49,038 bases of DNA from an uncultured Victivallales bacterium (GTDB lineage Bacteria; Verrucomicrobiota; Lentisphaeria; Victivallales; UBA1829): assembly GCA_934661375.1 (NCBI GenBank), contig CAKUJH010000027.1, forward strand, positions 1 to 49,038, given 5' to 3'. Made by a program: the position numbers and the translations under genes. Under the pieces are notes generated by a model. It was given only the letters and a program-made list of their open reading frames with translations, was not told the DNA's origin and did no database searches. Below, piece by piece: positions 1-9,364 of the stretch (its first letter is position 1; each line of letters opens with the position of its first letter).

Positions 1-36
1 TTTTTGCCACCTGAAGCTAAAGCTTTTTCGTTTACT

Positions 37-61
37 TACCGGCATAGCCGGTAGTTTTTTT
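37..61 (+). terminator. Rho-independent terminator of an upstream plus-strand gene
   Basis: A perfect 7-bp stem (TACCGGC/GCCGGTA) with a 3-base loop is followed by G and seven Ts. The orientation fits the end of a plus-strand transcript entering from left of the window; no coding part of that gene is visible. Confidence 0.7.
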
Positions 62-83
62 GTCCTAAAGGGGATAAGAAAAG

Positions 84-125
84 AAAAAACCGCAGCGGGC
101 TGTACAATCAGCCGCCGCGGTTTTT
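84..125 (-). terminator. Rho-independent terminator of the symporter gene
   Basis: A GC-rich stem (CCGCGGCGGCTG paired with CAGCCCGCTGCGG, one bulge) with loop ATTGTA is flanked by A and T runs. It lies 19 bp past the stop of the minus-strand symporter gene and reads as its terminator; the flanking A/T runs could also let it work on the plus strand. Confidence 0.75.
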
Positions 126-143
126 CTTTGTCAGGAAATGGGT

Positions 144-1385
144 TCAGGCGACATCTTCCTGTGTCAGCGATTTGTCCACCATGGCGCAGACGCAGGAATC
201 CGACCAGACGTTGACCGATGTTTCGATCATGTCAATGACGGTATAAATCGGCAGAATGATGCCCAGGATTCCGATCGGCGCACCGGCTCCCGCCATCAGA
301 GAAAGCGTCAGGAAATAGCATCCCATCGGAACGCCGGCATTGCCTACCGCCGCGATTACGGAAATCAGCATCCAGATCAGAATGATCGGCAGAGTCAGCG
401 TCAGACCGCTGTTCTGCATGACAAACATGGAAGTCACCAGAATGAAGGCGGCACAGCCGTTCATGTTGATCGTGCAGCAGAGCGGCAGAATCACACGCGC
501 AACTTCCGGTTTCGCTTTCATATTGTTTTCAGCCGAAGCAATGGTTACCGGCAGCGTGGCGGCGGAACTCTTGGTGAACAGCGCCATCAGCACCGCCGGC
601 AGCATGTTGCGGAACACTTTGAGCGGATTGATTCCGCGGCACAGCAGGAACAGCGGCAGAATGATGAAGAACTGTATCACATTGCCGCCCAGCACCACGG
701 CGACATATTTGCCCAGCGAACCGATGATGACTCCGGCGGACATCTGGGCGGAAAGCTGTCCGGCAAAAGCCACAATACCCAGCGGGAGAGCCCAGACCAG
801 CGCCCGGATCAAAGCGAACAGGACTTCCTGCAAGCCCAGAATCGCCCGGGTCAGCACCCGCACGTTTTCCGATTCCTTGAGCATGGCAAGCGTCAGCCCG
901 ACAGCCGCCGCAACCAGCAGAATGCTCAACACGTTTCCGGAAGCCAGCGGAGAAATAATATTGTTCGGAACCACGGAAAGAATGTGGTCGTAAACCGTCA
1001 GACGCCCCAGATTCTGCGGCACACTCTCCTGTCCTTTCAGGATCAGTTCAGCCGGCAGATTTCCGGGCTGAATCAGCAGATACAGCACCGCGCCCACTGC
1101 CGCCGCAACCAGTGTGGTCAGCAGGGTATACGTTACGGCATGAAGAAAAATTTTGCCGGTATTTTTTCTGGCTCCGAGTTCCGCCAGAGTTGTGGCAATA
1201 GTCAGGGCAATCGTCGGCACGGCAACAAACTGGAAGAGCCGGGTGAAAACCGCCGCAATGAAGTTGAAGAAATTGTTGAGTCCCGTGATGCCGAGAGAAC
1301 CGAGTACTCCGCCGATTACAAGTGCCGCCATCCAGATTGCAAACTGTTTTCCATTGAATCCGGGTTTCGGGTTGGTGTTTTTCAT
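144..1385 (-). CDS. Dicarboxylate/amino acid:cation symporter (DAACS family)
   Basis: A 413-aa polytopic membrane protein of the GltP/DctA/SstT family, which couples uptake of dicarboxylates or acidic or neutral amino acids to H+ or Na+. It has eight or more hydrophobic segments, a serine-rich stretch near residues 270-280 (TKSSAATLPVTI) typical of the re-entrant loop, and a family-like MNGCAA motif near residue 308. Length is normal. An AAAGGA ribosome site precedes the ATG. It lies 47 bp behind the ArnB-type gene and may share its transcript. The substrate cannot be read from sequence; the serine motif is compatible with SstT-like serine/threonine transport or with glutamate transport. Confidence 0.85.
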   Translation of the reverse strand: MKNTNPKPGFNGKQFAIWMAALVIGGVLGSLGITGLNNFFNFIAAVFTRLFQFVAVPTIALTIATTLAELGARKNTGKIFLHAVTYTLLTTLVAAAVGAVLYLLIQPGNLPAELILKGQESVPQNLGRLTVYDHILSVVPNNIISPLASGNVLSILLVAAAVGLTLAMLKESENVRVLTRAILGLQEVLFALIRALVWALPLGIVAFAGQLSAQMSAGVIIGSLGKYVAVVLGGNVIQFFIILPLFLLCRGINPLKVFRNMLPAVLMALFTKSSAATLPVTIASAENNMKAKPEVARVILPLCCTINMNGCAAFILVTSMFVMQNSGLTLTLPIILIWMLISVIAAVGNAGVPMGCYFLTLSLMAGAGAPIGILGIILPIYTVIDMIETSVNVWSDSCVCAMVDKSLTQEDVA

Positions 1386-1432
1386 CTGAAAAAATCCTTT
1401 ATTTTATGATAAACAAAAAAGCAAATGCGATG

Positions 1433-2593
1433 TCAGTGTCCGTGACGGGCAAAAATATCCTTCATCGCGGCAAGGACATCATCCTGATCTTTTTCCGTCA
1501 TATCCGGGAAAAGCGGCAGAGAGACAATACGGTCGGAGTTCCATTCCGTATTGGGCAGAGTGCCGGGCTGACAGCCAAGCTGTTCGCGGTAATATTTCTG
1601 AAGGTGGGTACAGCGGAAATGCAGACCCGTGCCAATATTGCGCTGTTTCAGTTCCGTCATAAACTGATCGCGGGTGATTCCAGCCTTGTCCACGTCCACC
1701 CGGACCACAAACAGATGCCAGGCATGTTTCATCGGATAAGCCGGATCCCGGAGCGGAATCAGTTCATCCATATCTTTCAGGAGTTCGCGGTAACGCATCG
1801 CCAGCTGACGGCGTTTTTCGTTCATGGCATCCACCCTCGCCAGCTGTCCGAGACCCAGAACCGCCTGCATATCCGGCAGATTGAACTTGTAACCCGGTTC
1901 AATGACCTGCGCCTGCGGAGCGCGGCCGTGCGTCTGACGGTCAAACGCATCCACGCCCAGTCCGTGGAATTTCAAACTGCGGACATGATTTGCCAGCTCA
2001 ACATCATCCGTGGCAAACATGCCGCCCTCCCCTGTCGTGATGTTCTTGATGGGATGGAAAGAGAACATGCATGTTCCGTGCGCTCCGATTTTTTCGCCGC
2101 GCCATTCGGAGCCCAGCGCGTGAGCGGCGTCTTCCACCAGCATGACGCCATGCCGGGCGGCAACTGCGCGCAGCGGACCGAGATCCAGCGACGCCCCGGC
2201 AAAGTGAACCGGCACAATCATGCGGGTGCGCGGGGTGATTTTCTTTTCCACTTCCTCCGCGGAAACCATCAGGGTATCCTTGTCCACATCCACGAACACC
2301 ACTTTCGCCCCGAACAGCAGAGCTGTATTCGGCAGTGAAACCCAGGTCATGGACGGCGTAATGATCTCGTCGCCGGGACCAATGTTCAACGCCCGGAACA
2401 GGGCGTGCATGACGGATGTTTCAGAGGTCATGGCGACGGCTTCGGCGCAGCCGGTGTACGCTTTGAAATCCGCTTCCAGCTGAGCGCATTTCGGTCCGGT
2501 GGTGATCCAGCCGGAACGCAGAACGTCCCCTACGGCATGAATATCCGCCTCGGTAATGCTCGGCTTGGAAAACGGCAGAAATTCGGTTCTCAT
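1433..2593 (-). CDS. arnB: ArnB-type PLP-dependent sugar aminotransferase
   Basis: A 386-aa DegT/DnrJ/EryC1/StrS aminotransferase, very close in order and wording to UDP-4-amino-4-deoxy-L-arabinose--oxoglutarate aminotransferase. The start (FLPFSKPSIT), SGWITTGPK, the PLP-phosphate region EDAAHALG around residue 154, the Schiff-base lysine K183 in FSFHPIKNITTGEGG, KFHGLGVDAFDRQTHGRAPQ and NTEWNSDRI near the C-terminus all match ArnB. ArnB makes UDP-L-Ara4N, the precursor used to mask lipid A phosphates. No arnA, arnC or arnD is in the window, so a related 4-amino sugar for another glycan is possible. The start has an AGGAGA site 9 bp upstream. It follows the protease gene by 49 bp. Confidence 0.85.
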   Translation of the reverse strand: MRTEFLPFSKPSITEADIHAVGDVLRSGWITTGPKCAQLEADFKAYTGCAEAVAMTSETSVMHALFRALNIGPGDEIITPSMTWVSLPNTALLFGAKVVFVDVDKDTLMVSAEEVEKKITPRTRMIVPVHFAGASLDLGPLRAVAARHGVMLVEDAAHALGSEWRGEKIGAHGTCMFSFHPIKNITTGEGGMFATDDVELANHVRSLKFHGLGVDAFDRQTHGRAPQAQVIEPGYKFNLPDMQAVLGLGQLARVDAMNEKRRQLAMRYRELLKDMDELIPLRDPAYPMKHAWHLFVVRVDVDKAGITRDQFMTELKQRNIGTGLHFRCTHLQKYYREQLGCQPGTLPNTEWNSDRIVSLPLFPDMTEKDQDDVLAAMKDIFARHGH

Positions 2594-2642
2594 TTACTCT
2601 ATCTCCTGTGTTTTTTGACTCAAATTCTTTTTCGTGAAGAAA

Positions 2643-4805
2643 TCACCGGCTTTCCCGCTGTCCGGCGGAAAGTTTCATTTCCGGGCGTTTCAGTTCAAGC
2701 CAGTCTTTCATGACATTGAGTGTTTCGTCCAGATAAAGATCTTTTGCCTCATTTTTCCGGGAATCATCGGTATTCACACGCAGAAGTTTATCCTGTTCAT
2801 CCTGCAGTTTCCGTTCCGCGAGATATTCTTTCCAGCGTTCTTCCAGATTCAGGGAGACCGTTTTACGTTCCCTGATATTGCGGTAAACTTCAATATCACG
2901 GCGCAGCCGTTTGAATTCCGGACTCTGCTCCACACGGGCATTGGCGCGGGTGCGGAGAACAGGAATCAGAGACGGCAGATACGGGTCAAACACTTTGTAA
3001 TCCGCAACGGGAACCGTATCCCATTTCATGGCGTGCGGCAGTTTGTCTTCCCCGATTTCCATGGCATCCGTGAACGACGGGAACACGATGTCCGGCGTAA
3101 TTCCCTTGAGCTGTGTCGAAGCTCCGTTGATACGGTAGAACTTGGCATTGGTCAGCTTCATGGAGCCAGACGGAATCCGCGGTTCCAGAAACGCCGTGAA
3201 ACGATCCAGTTCGATGATGGTCTGCACTGTTCCCTTGCCATGCGTTTTGCTGTCGCCGAGAATAATTCCGCGCTGATAATCCTTGATCGCTCCAGCAAAA
3301 ATTTCCGAGGCGGACGCGCTGAGCCGGTTGGTCAGAACCGCCAGCGGACCGTCATACAGAATCAGCCCGCCGTCACGGTCTTCATCCACCTTGCAGCTGC
3401 GCTGGTCGCGGACCTGAACCACCGGACCGTCCTTGATGAACAGTCCGGTCAGGGACACAGCTTCCAGCAGACTGCCGCCGCCGTTGGAACGGAGGTCTAT
3501 CACCAGACCGTCCAGCGGAGCGTCCTTGGAATATTTCCGGATGAGATTGGCAATGTCGCGGGTGGAACTGCGGTAATTTTCGTCGCCGCGGTATGCCGCC
3601 GCGAAATCAATGTAAAACAGGGGCAGCGTCAGCACGGCAACCCGCTTTTTCCCGGAAGACGTCTGAATCTCATGCAGTACGCCCGATGCTTCCGATTCCT
3701 TTATCTGCACTTTGGCACGGGTCAGCGTGATGTTGACCGGAACTGCTGAACTGCCTTTTGAGGCTTCCAGAACCGTCAGCGTGACTTTGGTTTTTTCCTT
3801 GCCTCGGATCAGATTGACCACTTTGTTCAGCGGCATATCCAGAATATCAACAGGTTCGGCATTCTCCTGCGCGACGGCAATGATGCGGTCCTCCGCTTTG
3901 AGCCGTCCGTCCAGATCTGCCGGACCGCCGGGAATTACCCGGACAATCTTCGTGTAGCCGTCCTCCGGGGAAAGTACCGCACCGATGCCCACCAGAGAAA
4001 GTCTCATGTCGATATTGAAATCTTCCTCGGAACGCGGCGACATATACAAGGAATGCGGATCATAGATTTTAGTCAGACAGGACAGATAAAGTTCCAGCAC
4101 ATCAATGGGTTCCAGCTTCTGATAATAATGGATGAACTGGGAAATCCGCTGCAGAGTTCTTTCCTGCGGAGTCTTCGCCGGAGCTTTTGCTTTTGAAACA
4201 ACGGAAACAACAGCGGACTTTTTATTGTCCTTCGAATCGTTTTTCTTTTCCGCCTTGGAACGGTCCAGCAGTTCCAGCAGAATCAGGTCGTTGCGGATTT
4301 TCTTTTTCCAGAGCTCTTCGAGTTCCTGCTGACTGGAAGCCCAGGGGGCTTTGGTCCGGTTGAATTCATAAAGTTCATTGCTGTTCAGGGAAGGATTGGT
4401 GCGGAGATACGCCGAAGTGAATTTCTGGTAGGCTTCCAGTTTACGGAGAAAGAGTTTGAAAACATCGAAAGCGAACCGGACATCGCCGGTACTGATCTGT
4501 TTTCCCAGTTTTTTCCGGACACTGCTGAACGATTCCAGATCCTGCCGGGTGAAAAACAGATGGGAAGGATCAAGTTCCTTGAAATAATCTTCGAACAGCT
4601 GTTCGGAGAGTTGTTCGTCCAGTTTCCGCTGGCTGAAATGGCTGTTGGCCAGCAGATATGCGGCGGAACGCGAAATTTTGGACATGGCGGCAGTCGGTTT
4701 CAGCTCCCCCGCCGCTTTCGGCTGTGCGCAGAATGCCGGCAGGAATGCCACGATCAGGACAATGACAAGATATTTCCGGAAGTCCGGCAGATTCAATCGT
4801 TTCAT
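2643..4805 (-). CDS. prc: Tail-specific carboxy-terminal protease (Prc/CtpA type, S41)
   Basis: A 720-aa periplasmic serine protease that recognises nonpolar C-termini and trims or degrades envelope proteins. The start chosen (MKRLNLPDFRKY) has an AAAGGA site and gives a signal peptide (hydrophobic LVIVLIVAFLPAFCA). A longer frame starting at 4928 lacks this logic. Order: tail-specific N-terminal helical domain (residues 40-230), PDZ domain (about 260-360, with GIGAVL and GGPADLDGRLKAED), S41 catalytic core, and a charged C-terminal region. The Ser/Lys dyad is visible as S500 in SASASEIFAGA and K524 in THGKGTVQ. The length resembles E. coli Prc (682 aa) more than short CtpA proteins. Confidence 0.93.
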   Translation of the reverse strand: MKRLNLPDFRKYLVIVLIVAFLPAFCAQPKAAGELKPTAAMSKISRSAAYLLANSHFSQRKLDEQLSEQLFEDYFKELDPSHLFFTRQDLESFSSVRKKLGKQISTGDVRFAFDVFKLFLRKLEAYQKFTSAYLRTNPSLNSNELYEFNRTKAPWASSQQELEELWKKKIRNDLILLELLDRSKAEKKNDSKDNKKSAVVSVVSKAKAPAKTPQERTLQRISQFIHYYQKLEPIDVLELYLSCLTKIYDPHSLYMSPRSEEDFNIDMRLSLVGIGAVLSPEDGYTKIVRVIPGGPADLDGRLKAEDRIIAVAQENAEPVDILDMPLNKVVNLIRGKEKTKVTLTVLEASKGSSAVPVNITLTRAKVQIKESEASGVLHEIQTSSGKKRVAVLTLPLFYIDFAAAYRGDENYRSSTRDIANLIRKYSKDAPLDGLVIDLRSNGGGSLLEAVSLTGLFIKDGPVVQVRDQRSCKVDEDRDGGLILYDGPLAVLTNRLSASASEIFAGAIKDYQRGIILGDSKTHGKGTVQTIIELDRFTAFLEPRIPSGSMKLTNAKFYRINGASTQLKGITPDIVFPSFTDAMEIGEDKLPHAMKWDTVPVADYKVFDPYLPSLIPVLRTRANARVEQSPEFKRLRRDIEVYRNIRERKTVSLNLEERWKEYLAERKLQDEQDKLLRVNTDDSRKNEAKDLYLDETLNVMKDWLELKRPEMKLSAGQRESR

Positions 4806-4854
4806 GGGAAAATTCCTTTCAGAGTTTTCAACAGATTTTCCATACAGAATGGTA

Positions 4855-4883
4855 ACAATACACCCGGCAAAGAGTTTTTTCAA
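4855..4883 (-). promoter_or_regulatory. Sigma70-like promoter of prc
   Basis: On the minus strand TTGAAA (4883-4878) and TATTGT (4860-4855) are separated by 17 bp. The predicted start lies about 45 bp upstream of the prc ATG. The same two hexamers recur before nadA and secG in this window. Confidence 0.6.
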
Positions 4884-4937
4884 TGCAGAGAGCGCGAACT
4901 TTGCCAAAATAGACAAGGAAAAATGCAAAAGGATGCA

Positions 4938-4967
4938 CCGGATTCACGGGAAAAACCGTAAATCCGG
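4938..4967 (-). terminator. Strong stem-loop after the macB-type operon
   Basis: CCGGATT-t-ACGG is complementary to CCGT-g-AATCCGG around a 6-base TTTTTC loop: 11 pairs and one mismatch. It lies 15 bp past the stop of the permease gene. No U-run follows directly, so it may be a 3'-end stabiliser or a weak terminator rather than a classical intrinsic terminator. Confidence 0.45.
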
Positions 4968-4981
4968 AGAGAAACGGCGAA

Positions 4982-6343
4982 TTATTCGTAGCGCAGCGCC
5001 TCAATTGGATCCATCCGGGACGCTTTCCACGCCGGATAAAAACCGAACACAATTCCCACGGCGGCGGAGACAGCCACAGCAGTCAGCATTCCGCCGGGAC
5101 TGGGTTCAATCGGCCATTGCAGCTGGCTCTTGACCAGCAGCGCGGCGCCGCGTCCCAGCAGGATTCCGACAATGCCGCCCACCAGACACAGAATAATGGA
5201 TTCCACCAGAAACTGCTTGAGGATGTCGCGCGAACGCGCTCCCACAGCCATCCGCAAACCAATCTCGCGCGTCCGTTCCGTCACCGAAACCAGCATGATG
5301 TTCATGATGCCGACACCGCCGACCACCAGGGAAATCAGCGCAACCACCATCAGCAGATTCGTCATCAGACGGCTGGTTCCGGACAGCGTTTCCATGAACG
5401 CGGCGGAGTTGCGGACCCAGAAGTCATCTTCCTGATCCGGACGCAGATTATGGCGTTCCCGCAGAACCGCAGTCAGTTCGCTGACCGCTTTGTCCACATT
5501 CTTCGGATCGGTAGCCATCAGCATGATCTGGTCAATCTGTTCAAACTTGGGAACCAGCAGCGTATCCGTTTCCAGATTGTCCGACTGTTCCGGATAAAAC
5601 GCAACGCCGGTCGCCGGGTACAGCGCGCTCGGTGAAGTGGACGCCGTGCTGGTCGTATTGGTGGCAGTTCCGGTTTTCAGCCCGGTAATCCGCAGCCGGA
5701 CCGTTGTCCACGGGGCAAGAATCACATCGTCTTCGTCGAACCCCATCATATTCGCGCCTTTTTCCTTGAGAACGCCGATGATGGTGAAAGTAACATTATT
5801 GATGCGGATTTCCGAATCAACCGGAGATTCTCCGCCGAAAAGTTCATTGACGATTTTTTTTCCGACCAGGCACACCCGCGCACGGGTTTCCACTTCCCGC
5901 GCAGTGAAATTGCGTCCTTCCGCCAGATCCCAGTTGCGGATCTGCAGATATTCCGGAGCAGTGCCGTAACACTGCTGCGGAGTCCAGTTCTGATTCCCCG
6001 CGACCGCCTGCACCGAGGACGCCCGGACCAGCGGAATCGCCACCGCCACGTTCGGACAATCCTGCCGGATCGCTTCACAGTCGGCAGGCGTCAGGGAAAC
6101 TCCGCTGCCGGACCCCTGACGCACTCCGCCCGGAACACGCGGCGCTCCGGGCATGATCAGTATGGTGTTGGCGCCCATGCTTTCAATGGACGTGCGGATG
6201 GCTTTCGATGACCCGTTGCCGATTTCCATCATGGCTATGACCGCCGCAATCCCGATCACAATTCCCAGCGCCGTCAGCAGGGCGCGGGTGGGATTCCGTT
6301 TCAGCGCAACCAGCGCAACCAGCATTGTTCTCCATAACGACAT
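4982..6343 (-). CDS. MacB-type ABC transporter permease (FtsX family)
   Basis: A 453-aa inner-membrane permease. It has an N-terminal membrane helix (ALLTALGIVIGIAAVIAMMEIG), a large periplasmic MacB_PCD domain (about residues 45-320), then an FtsX domain with three helices containing SLVVGGVGIMNIMLVSVTERTREIGLRMAVGA, the signature motif of MacB/LolCE permeases. It corresponds to the C-terminal half of E. coli MacB; the ATPase half is the separate gene just upstream, 5 bp away. The ATG has an AAAGGAGG site. Exported substrate (macrolide, peptide, lipid or siderophore) cannot be told from sequence. Confidence 0.9.
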   Translation of the reverse strand: MSLWRTMLVALVALKRNPTRALLTALGIVIGIAAVIAMMEIGNGSSKAIRTSIESMGANTILIMPGAPRVPGGVRQGSGSGVSLTPADCEAIRQDCPNVAVAIPLVRASSVQAVAGNQNWTPQQCYGTAPEYLQIRNWDLAEGRNFTAREVETRARVCLVGKKIVNELFGGESPVDSEIRINNVTFTIIGVLKEKGANMMGFDEDDVILAPWTTVRLRITGLKTGTATNTTSTASTSPSALYPATGVAFYPEQSDNLETDTLLVPKFEQIDQIMLMATDPKNVDKAVSELTAVLRERHNLRPDQEDDFWVRNSAAFMETLSGTSRLMTNLLMVVALISLVVGGVGIMNIMLVSVTERTREIGLRMAVGARSRDILKQFLVESIILCLVGGIVGILLGRGAALLVKSQLQWPIEPSPGGMLTAVAVSAAVGIVFGFYPAWKASRMDPIEALRYE

Positions 6344-6348
6344 GGCTT

Positions 6349-7041
6349 TCAGCCTCCTTTGTACGCGCCGCGCACAATCTGACCGTCCTGTATATGGATG
6401 GTCCGTTTGGCACAGTCCGCAACTTCTGTGGAATGGGTCACCAGAATAATGGTGATTCCTTCCTGATTCAGCGATTCAAAAAGTTTCATCACATCGACAC
6501 TGGTTCTGGAATCCAGATTCCCGGTCGGTTCATCGGCAAACAGCACCGGCGGATGATTGATCAGCGCACGCGCAATCGCCACGCGCTGCTGCTGTCCGCC
6601 GGACAGCTGGGACGGTTCATGATCCATGCGGTCTTTCAGACCGACCCGTTCCAGCATGGCACGCGCCCGGCGCACGGCTTCCCGCGAAGACAGGTCGCCG
6701 GCGGTGTAATAGAGCGGCATGCAGACATTCTCCACGGCAGTGGTCCGGGGCAGCAGATTGAAACTCTGGAACACAAACCCGATGTAACGGTTGCGGAGCT
6801 GCGCCCGCTCGTCGCCGGAAATGCGTCCGACTTCCCTGCCGTTGAACAGATAATCCCCCGATGTGGGACGGTCCAGACAGCCGAGGATGTTCATCAGAGT
6901 GCTTTTTCCGGAACCGGAAGCCCCCATCAGTGCGACGTATTCCCCCTTCTCAATGGAAAGCGAAATTCCTTTCAGAACCGGCACATCTATTTCGCCGAGC
7001 GAATACGTTTTCCGAATATCATGCAGTTCGATCAAGCTCAT
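6349..7041 (-). CDS. MacB/LolD-type ABC transporter ATPase
   Basis: A 230-aa nucleotide-binding subunit with Walker A GASGSGKST (about residue 40), Q-loop in FVFQSFNLLPRTT, signature LSGGQQQR, Walker B VLFADEPTGNLD and H-loop THS. The type is that of MacB, LolD and FtsE, which drive mechanotransmission rather than channel transport. Its ATG overlaps the stop of the adaptor gene (ATGA), and the permease starts 5 bp after its stop, so adaptor, ATPase and permease are one translationally coupled unit. Confidence 0.92.
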   Translation of the reverse strand: MSLIELHDIRKTYSLGEIDVPVLKGISLSIEKGEYVALMGASGSGKSTLMNILGCLDRPTSGDYLFNGREVGRISGDERAQLRNRYIGFVFQSFNLLPRTTAVENVCMPLYYTAGDLSSREAVRRARAMLERVGLKDRMDHEPSQLSGGQQQRVAIARALINHPPVLFADEPTGNLDSRTSVDVMKLFESLNQEGITIILVTHSTEVADCAKRTIHIQDGQIVRGAYKGG

Positions 7042-8357
7042 TTTTTCTTCCCCGGACGCTGCGGCGGTTTCGGCAGGAACGGACTCTGCTGGGCAGAAGA
7101 TTTTCCCGCAGCGAGCTGTTTTTCTGCAGTAATCACTTCGGTTCCGGTTACCACTTTCATCCCTTCCCGGAGTTCCGGAGAGGAAACTTCCGTGGACGAT
7201 CCGTTGTTCAGACCGGCGGTCACCATCAGCGGCCGGATTTCATTGCCGTCCTGAATCCAGATCCGCCGTTCACTGCCGTTCCGGTTCGGCGAAGCAAGCT
7301 GATCGCGGTATTTTTCCGGAACCAGCGCGGCATCCGGGCTGAAACGGAACGCTGAATTGGGAACCGCCAGAACGCCGTCACGCTGCGCCAGCAGAAACTT
7401 CACATTGGCAGTGAGATACGGCAGCAGCGTACCGTCCGAATTGTCGGTTTCAATCTCCACGACATAGGTAACCACGTTCTGCGACATGGTGGCGTTCAGA
7501 CGGATTTTCCGGACCGTGCCTTTGAATTCGCGGTTCTGGAACGCATCCACGGTGAACACGGCGGGCAAACCGACTTTGATCTGTCCGACATCCGCCTCGT
7601 TGACAGACACCCAGACCTGCATTTTCTTCAGGTCCTTGGCGATCAGGAACAGACTCGGTGCACTCATGCTGGAAACCACGGTCTGACCGATATTCACCCG
7701 GCGGTCAATAATGACTCCGTTGACCGGCGACTTGATGACGCAGTAAGACAGGTTCCGGGCAGCGCGTTCCTGGGTGGCATTGGCTGCGGCAAGCTGAGCC
7801 TGCGCCTGCGCTTCGGAGGCTTCCGCCACGGAGAGATTGGATTTCGCCACATCGTAATCCGCCAGCGCGCTGTCGTAAGTGGTCTGCGCAATGGCATTGG
7901 TCGGCAGCAGCTGTTTGGCGCGCTTCAGATTCACGGCGGCAAGCTCCAGTTTGGCTTTGGCTTGAATGATGGACGCCTTGGCAGAATTGATGGCGGCTTT
8001 GGCTTGCAGCTGCGACGCTTCCGCCGATTTCAGTTCCGCAGTATACAGAGAATCATCAATCCATGCCAGGACTCCGCCGGCTTTGACTTCCGATCCGTAG
8101 TCCACCGGTTTTCCGTTAGTGTCCGGACCGAACCGGGTAATCATTCCCTGCACCTGCGCTCCGACATTCACCAGTTCTTCCGGTTCCACCGTCCCCGTCG
8201 CCGTTATGGAACGGACCAGATCCGTTTTTCCGACTGTTTCCGTGCGGAACACCATGGTGTCTCCCGGTCCCGCATATTTCCGGTACGCCAGAACCGCCAG
8301 ATAAATCACCAGTGCCAGAATCACCAGTCCAATCAATGCACGCAATACTTTCTTCAT
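7038..8357 (-). CDS. MacA-type periplasmic adaptor protein (HlyD/RND family)
   Basis: A 439-aa membrane fusion protein with an N-terminal membrane anchor (VLRALIGLVILALVIYLAVLAY), a barrel/lipoyl segment (SITATGTVEPEELVNVGAQVQG), a long Ala/Lys/Glu-rich alpha hairpin (about residues 110-210) and a second half-lipoyl region with VINGV-like SPVNGVIIDRRVNIGQTV. It should link the MacB-type permease to an outer-membrane channel, which is not in this window. The C-terminus is an unusual basic tail (KPPQRPGKKK). It is the first gene of the three-gene operon, behind its own promoter. Confidence 0.88.
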   Translation of the reverse strand: MKKVLRALIGLVILALVIYLAVLAYRKYAGPGDTMVFRTETVGKTDLVRSITATGTVEPEELVNVGAQVQGMITRFGPDTNGKPVDYGSEVKAGGVLAWIDDSLYTAELKSAEASQLQAKAAINSAKASIIQAKAKLELAAVNLKRAKQLLPTNAIAQTTYDSALADYDVAKSNLSVAEASEAQAQAQLAAANATQERAARNLSYCVIKSPVNGVIIDRRVNIGQTVVSSMSAPSLFLIAKDLKKMQVWVSVNEADVGQIKVGLPAVFTVDAFQNREFKGTVRKIRLNATMSQNVVTYVVEIETDNSDGTLLPYLTANVKFLLAQRDGVLAVPNSAFRFSPDAALVPEKYRDQLASPNRNGSERRIWIQDGNEIRPLMVTAGLNNGSSTEVSSPELREGMKVVTGTEVITAEKQLAAGKSSAQQSPFLPKPPQRPGKKK

Positions 8358-8416
8358 GCCTGTTTCTCCCGAAATAAATTTCCTTTTGCCGTTTTAAACG
8401 TTTCCGGAACGCATTT

Positions 8417-8444
8417 ATTGTACTTTAAAAAACAAACTATTCAA
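8417..8444 (-). promoter_or_regulatory. Sigma70-like promoter of the MacAB-type operon
   Basis: On the minus strand TTGAAT and TACAAT are separated by 16 bp, about 50 bp upstream of the adaptor gene. The region is AT-rich and directly follows the terminator of the upstream operon. Confidence 0.55.
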
Positions 8445-8478
8445 AAAAAATCAGGAATCATCCGGGAACGATTCCTGA
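8443..8478 (-). terminator. Rho-independent terminator of the pyrH-frr-GT39-tyrA operon
   Basis: A perfect 9-bp stem (TCAGGAATC/GATTCCTGA) with a 10-base loop is followed on the minus strand by eight Ts. It begins 10 bp past the tyrA stop. This is one of the clearest terminators in the window. Confidence 0.9.
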
Positions 8479-8487
8479 CCAGTCTTT

Positions 8488-9354
8488 TCAGCACGGGGGG
8501 TCTTTCCTGAAACCCGAACGCCATTCCTCCACCAGGTCTCTGCCTTTGGCAAACTCTTTCTCGAAAGCATCGAAATCGCCGGAAGCGATCATTTCCTTCA
8601 TCCTGGCGTAACGGACCTCGTAAGTCGCCATGGCTTCCAGCAGAGCCTCTTTGTTGTGGGAAAAAATCTCGCGCCACATTTTCGGAGAGGACGCCGCCAC
8701 CCGGATGGTGTCGCGGAAGCCGCTGGCACATCCGGCAAAACGCCGTTTCTTGAGTTCGCCGCGGGTATCCAGCACACTCAAAGCAAGGGCGGAGGAAACC
8801 ACATGCGGAACGTGGCTGGTATGGGCAACCAGCTGGTCATGCGCTTTCGGTGTCAGAATCATCGGCTTGGCTTTCACCGCCTGCCACATGCGCGCCACTG
8901 CCTCGATATCCGCATCCGAAGCTCCGCGCGGCGGCACAATGAACACGGTTGCCTTTTCATAAATTCCCGGCACCATTGCCTCCGGACCGGAAAATTCCGT
9001 TCCCGCCATGGGATGCCCGCCGATAAAACGCACTTTCTGCTCCTGCGCAGTCTTGACAATACAGCCTTTGACACTGCCGATATCCGTAACCAGCGTCTGC
9101 TTCATGGATGCGGCATACCGTTTCAGAAATTCGCGGATGGTCGGGATCGGCAGACACAGCACTGCGATATCTGCCTGCCGCAGAGCATCCTCCACGTCCG
9201 GCACAAACGCATCTATGACCTGATGTTCTTCCGCCCACGATCCGACTTCCGGACGCCGAGCCCAGCCGATCCGGCGGTATCCGCTTCTGTTCAGGGACGC
9301 GCCCAGACTGCACCCCAGCATTCCCAACCCGATAATTGCTACTGTCTCTTTCAT
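8488..9354 (-). CDS. tyrA: Prephenate dehydrogenase
   Basis: A 288-aa NAD(P)-dependent dehydrogenase converting prephenate to 4-hydroxyphenylpyruvate in tyrosine synthesis. The start at MKETVAIIGLGMLG has a GGAG site 6 bp upstream and puts the Rossmann glycine motif GLGMLGCSLG near residue 10. DIGSVKG and the catalytic-histidine motif GGHPMAGTEFSGP (about residue 120) are family hallmarks; the helical C-terminal half carries TSHVPHVVSSALA. There is no chorismate mutase or ACT domain, so it is the short monofunctional form; arogenate as substrate is not excluded. The upstream membrane glycosyltransferase gene ends 10 bp before its ATG. Confidence 0.88.
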   Translation of the reverse strand: MKETVAIIGLGMLGCSLGASLNRSGYRRIGWARRPEVGSWAEEHQVIDAFVPDVEDALRQADIAVLCLPIPTIREFLKRYAASMKQTLVTDIGSVKGCIVKTAQEQKVRFIGGHPMAGTEFSGPEAMVPGIYEKATVFIVPPRGASDADIEAVARMWQAVKAKPMILTPKAHDQLVAHTSHVPHVVSSALALSVLDTRGELKKRRFAGCASGFRDTIRVAASSPKMWREIFSHNKEALLEAMATYEVRYARMKEMIASGDFDAFEKEFAKGRDLVEEWRSGFRKDPPC

Positions 9355-9364
9355 ATTTTCTCCG

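Noticed and set aside
138..1409. Long plus-strand open frame opposite the symporter gene
   Set aside because: Its composition is rich in His, Gln and Arg with no hydrophobic pattern; it is the antisense shadow of a well-supported membrane protein. The same applies to the other long antisense frames, for instance opposite the RND pump, the LeuA-family gene and purD.
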